9,301 nucleotides of DNA from positions 1-9,301 of the forward strand of contig CAYJPK010000077.1 in NCBI GenBank assembly GCA_964372035.1. Direction: 5' to 3'. Shown here piece after piece: positions 7,421 to 9,301 of the stretch. The translations under genes were made by a program, and so were the position numbers. The stretch's first letter is position 1. Every line of letters begins with the position of its first letter. Origin of the DNA: CAYJPK01 sp964372035. GTDB taxonomy: Bacteria > Desulfobacterota > Desulfovibrionia > Desulfovibrionales > Desulfovibrionaceae. Below the pieces are notes generated by a model that saw nothing but the letters and a program-made list of their open reading frames with translations, did not search any database and had not been told where the DNA came from.

Positions 7421-7429
7421 ATTTGTATT
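7401..7429 (+). promoter_or_regulatory. Candidate sigma-70 promoter of lctP
   Basis: TTGACT (7401-7406) and TGTATT (7424-7429) are spaced by exactly 17 bases; the -35 matches TTGACA at five of six positions and the -10 matches TATAAT at four of six. Transcription would start near 7436, leaving an untranslated leader of about 150 bases before the lctP ATG. It is the best-spaced promoter I could find in the region. Confidence 0.5.
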
Positions 7430-7499
7430 CTTTTAAAAACACTGGGCTAAAAACGACTAGCCTTGTCTTGTATTTTTCCATTAAATAAAGTATCTTCCC

Positions 7500-7535
7500 A
7501 TTTAGCATATAAGCTAATTTAAAGCTATGCTAAAT
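7500..7535 (+). repeat. Inverted repeat in the lctP leader
   Basis: ATTTAGCATA (7500-7509) and TATGCTAAAT (7526-7535) are exact 10-base reverse complements with a 16-base loop. In RNA they would form an AT-rich hairpin ending about 40 bases before the lctP ribosome binding site; in DNA they could be an operator. There is no T-run after it, so it is not an intrinsic terminator. Confidence 0.45.
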
Positions 7536-7574
7536 ATATTTTGTCGCTATAAACTATCAATAGAACTAGTTAAT

Positions 7575-7579
7575 AGGAG
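7575..7579 (+). promoter_or_regulatory. lctP ribosome binding site that decides the start
   Basis: AGGAG lies seven bases before the ATG at 7587. The earlier in-frame ATG at 7527 has no such site and sits in the right arm of the leader inverted repeat, so 7587 is the better start. Confidence 0.8.
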
Positions 7580-7586
7580 TAATCCA

Positions 7587-9191
7587 ATGGAATTTACGCA
7601 AAATTATGCGCCCTTTATAAATGTTATTTTATCTGCAATATTAGCCTCTACACCTTTTCTTGTACTGTGCTATCAACTTGTAATAAAAAAAAGAGCTGGA
7701 CACATCGCTGCTTTAAGTGCGCTTAGTTGTTCGTTTGCTCTATCAATATTTGTTTGGGATATGCCATTTATCACGGCTCTTAGCTCTGGTATTTTTGGTT
7801 CACTATTTGGTGCGTTTCCGATTTTGTGGATTATTTTAAGTTCTATGTGGCTTTATAATATGACTGTAGATTCTGGGCAGTTTAATCTCGTACGCTATTC
7901 TATTTCATCACTAAGTGAGGATAGACGTATCCAAGCAATATTTATTGCTTTTGCCTTTGGCGCACTCTTAGAGTCGACCGCTGGCTACGGCTCACCTGTT
8001 GCTATTGGAGCTGCAATGTTGATTGGTTTAGGCTTTAAACCTCTTCAAGCAGCTGGGCTTTGTTTGATTGCAAATACAGTTCCAGTGGCTTATGCTGGAA
8101 TGGGCTTACCAATGCTTGTGGCAGCTCAAGTTTCAGAACTAGATGCTTTTAGAATTAGCCAGGTTGTTGGTTTGCAACTTCCACTTTTAGCTTTTTTTGT
8201 TCCGACTTGGCTTAGTGTTTTAGTTTGTGGCTTTAAAAAATCAATGGAAATTTGGCTTGTGCTTGTTGTGGCAGGTCTTGGCTCTAGTGTTCCGACCTTT
8301 ATTTTCTCACAGTATCATGGCTACACTCTACCTGGGCTTATGGGCGCACTTGGTAGCTTAGTTGGAACGGCTATCTTGCTTTGCATATGGAAACCCAAAA
8401 ATATCTATCGCTTTGAAAATGATGTTGAAATCAGCCAATCTTCTTTATATTCAGGAAAAGAAATTTTTATTGCTTGGCTACCTTGGATAATGCTAACGCT
8501 TATGGTTTTTGTGCCTGCTATTGGCGATATGAAACTTATTTTAGATGGTATTTTTAATTTAAATATTGAGTTTCCATACTTACATAATGTAGCGATTAAA
8601 GTTGCGCCTCTTGTAAGTGAGCCTAGCGCAATGCCTGCAATTTTTAAATTTAATCTAATGTCTACAATCGGGACTTGGATTTTTATAAGCGCCTTAATTT
8701 GCCCTTTGATAATGCCTAACTATAGCTACAAAAGTGCTTGCAAAATGCTTGCTCATACCTTAAAACAAATGCGCTTTTCAATTTTAACCATTCTTTTGAT
8801 TTTAGCCCTGTCACAAGTTATGAATTATTCTGGAATGAGTTATTCTCTTGGTTTAGCCTTTACGCATACCGGATTTTTGTTTGCTATTTTTGCACCATTT
8901 ATTGGCTGGATTGGGGTGTTTTTAACCGGTTCTGACACGTCATCTAATGCCCTATTTTGTGGTATGCAGCGTACAACAGCCGAAGCAGTTGGAATTGACC
9001 CTTATTTAACAACAGCTGCAAACACAACTGGTGGAGTTGCAGCAAAAATGATTTCTCCGCAGTCAATTTCTGTTGCAGTTGGAGTTACAAATATGCAAGG
9101 GCAAGAAGGTGAAATTTTGAAATATACCATTAAGCATAGTCTTGGCATGTTGCTTATAATTAGCATTATTTGCTTTATTCAGAGTTTATAA
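7587..9191 (+). CDS. lctP: LctP-family lactate (2-hydroxy acid) permease
   Basis: This 534-residue integral membrane protein has the length and many hydrophobic segments of the L-lactate permease family (LctP/LldP/GlcA), which import lactate or glycolate with protons through the inner membrane. Family signatures include the FGALLESTAGYGSPVAI region (124-140), the LCLIANTVPVAYAGMGLP block (158-175), and TGSDTSSNALF (447-457) followed by GGVAAKMISPQSISV (482-496). The first signature departs from the EGAAGFGTP form usual in E. coli-type permeases, and a polar loop at about 269-292 separates the two halves. The start at 7587 is supported by AGGAG at 7575-7579; an in-frame extension to 7527 would add 20 residues without a ribosome binding site. 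It is divergent from the hdr-flx operon, so lactate is a likely source of the electrons that complex handles. Exact substrate is inferred; another short hydroxy or sulfonated acid is possible. Confidence 0.92.
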   Translation: MEFTQNYAPFINVILSAILASTPFLVLCYQLVIKKRAGHIAALSALSCSFALSIFVWDMPFITALSSGIFGSLFGAFPILWIILSSMWLYNMTVDSGQFNLVRYSISSLSEDRRIQAIFIAFAFGALLESTAGYGSPVAIGAAMLIGLGFKPLQAAGLCLIANTVPVAYAGMGLPMLVAAQVSELDAFRISQVVGLQLPLLAFFVPTWLSVLVCGFKKSMEIWLVLVVAGLGSSVPTFIFSQYHGYTLPGLMGALGSLVGTAILLCIWKPKNIYRFENDVEISQSSLYSGKEIFIAWLPWIMLTLMVFVPAIGDMKLILDGIFNLNIEFPYLHNVAIKVAPLVSEPSAMPAIFKFNLMSTIGTWIFISALICPLIMPNYSYKSACKMLAHTLKQMRFSILTILLILALSQVMNYSGMSYSLGLAFTHTGFLFAIFAPFIGWIGVFLTGSDTSSNALFCGMQRTTAEAVGIDPYLTTAANTTGGVAAKMISPQSISVAVGVTNMQGQEGEILKYTIKHSLGMLLIISIICFIQSL

Positions 9192-9234
9192 TAGAACTTA
9201 CAATTTTGGCGGCTTAGTTTTTGTTTTGTTTCAT

Positions 9235-9301
9235 TTAGTAAACTACATAGTCGGTACTGAAAAAGTCATTTTTAATGCCTTTTTCTAAAGGCACGCCCAC
9301 T
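9235..9301 (-). CDS. Possible C-terminal end of a convergent gene, cut by the window edge
   Basis: On the minus strand one frame is open from the window edge (first full codon at 9300) to a TAA at 9235-9237. Its 21 residues end in EKGIKNDFFSTDYVVY, a composition that looks protein-like. A 43-base gap separates it from the lctP stop. The fragment is too short to assign to a family and could be chance. Confidence 0.3.
   Translation of the reverse strand, partial: VGVPLEKGIKNDFFSTDYVVY

Larger units (their letters stand above)
7113..7586. other. Divergent AT-rich control region between hdrC and lctP
   Basis: About 470 bases with no convincing gene, very rich in A and T. It must hold the promoters for both transcription units. 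The left third carries a TTGTG/CACAA palindrome and a second TTGTGA half-site suited to the operon promoter. The centre (7260-7390) shows AT tracts and an isolated TATAAT at 7339-7344 without a fitting -35 box. The right third contains the best promoter candidate, for lctP, plus two sets of inverted repeats. I saw no tRNA, recognisable riboswitch or small ORF with a ribosome binding site. Confidence 0.7.

Noticed and set aside
7527..7586. N-terminal extension of the permease by 20 residues
   Set aside because: The ATG at 7527 lacks a ribosome binding site and lies in an inverted repeat; AGGAG precedes 7587.
9276..9293. Hairpin TGCCTTT/AAAGGCA as a terminator for lctP
   Set aside because: No T-run follows it on either strand and it falls in the possible coding end of a convergent gene.
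1..9301. CRISPR array, tRNA/rRNA genes, insertion sequence ends, toxin or defence genes
   Set aside because: No regularly spaced repeats, no cloverleaf-like sequence, no transposase and no defence-type domains were found in any frame.

Overview
The window holds one long minus-strand operon and one divergently transcribed plus-strand gene, separated by an AT-rich control region of about 470 bases. The operon, read from about 7112 down to 259, is hdrC-hdrB-hdrA-flxDC-flxB-flxA. It encodes the six polypeptides of a soluble FlxABCD-HdrABC complex (NADH dehydrogenase/heterodisulfide reductase), with FlxD and FlxC joined in one protein. The plus-strand gene (7587-9191) encodes a lactate permease (LctP) family transporter.

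The organism is an obligate anaerobe with AT-rich DNA, strong AGGAGG-type ribosome binding sites and densely packed genes. FlxABCD-HdrABC is known from sulfate-reducing Desulfovibrio and is also spread through other anaerobes, including Firmicutes. The pairing with a lactate permease, a Rex/HcpR-type TTGTG-N8-CACAA palindrome, and a long stem-loop with a T-run and A-run at its apex make a low-GC, possibly host-associated member of Desulfovibrionaceae or a related Desulfobacterota lineage my preferred guess. The window has no 16S rRNA or other decisive marker, so this is inference.

Layout: 1-258 is non-coding and holds two inverted repeats; the one at 179-212 is the likely terminator of the operon. 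259-7112 is the operon. Its genes overlap or lie at most 20 bases apart, and hdrC/hdrB and hdrB/hdrA share ATGA stop-start junctions, so translation is probably coupled. 7113-7586 carries the divergent promoters and several inverted repeats. 7587-9191 is lctP. 9192-9301 is mostly non-coding, with a possible C-terminal end of a convergent minus-strand gene at the right edge.

How the genes may work together: FlxA should oxidise NADH on its FAD. Electrons would pass through the iron-sulfur proteins FlxB and FlxC and the MvhD-like FlxD domain to the bifurcating FAD of HdrA. HdrA would then reduce ferredoxin on one branch and, through HdrC and the CCG-domain clusters of HdrB, a disulfide on the other. 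In sulfate reducers the proposed disulfide is on DsrC. No hydrogenase, formate dehydrogenase or dsrC gene is present, so NADH is the only electron input visible here. Lactate taken up by LctP would yield NADH or reduced ferredoxin during oxidation to acetate, or the complex could run in reverse to regenerate NADH for fermentation. The most notable points are the FlxD-FlxC fusion, a charged Lys/Ala/Glu tail on HdrB, and the palindromes between the two transcription units.
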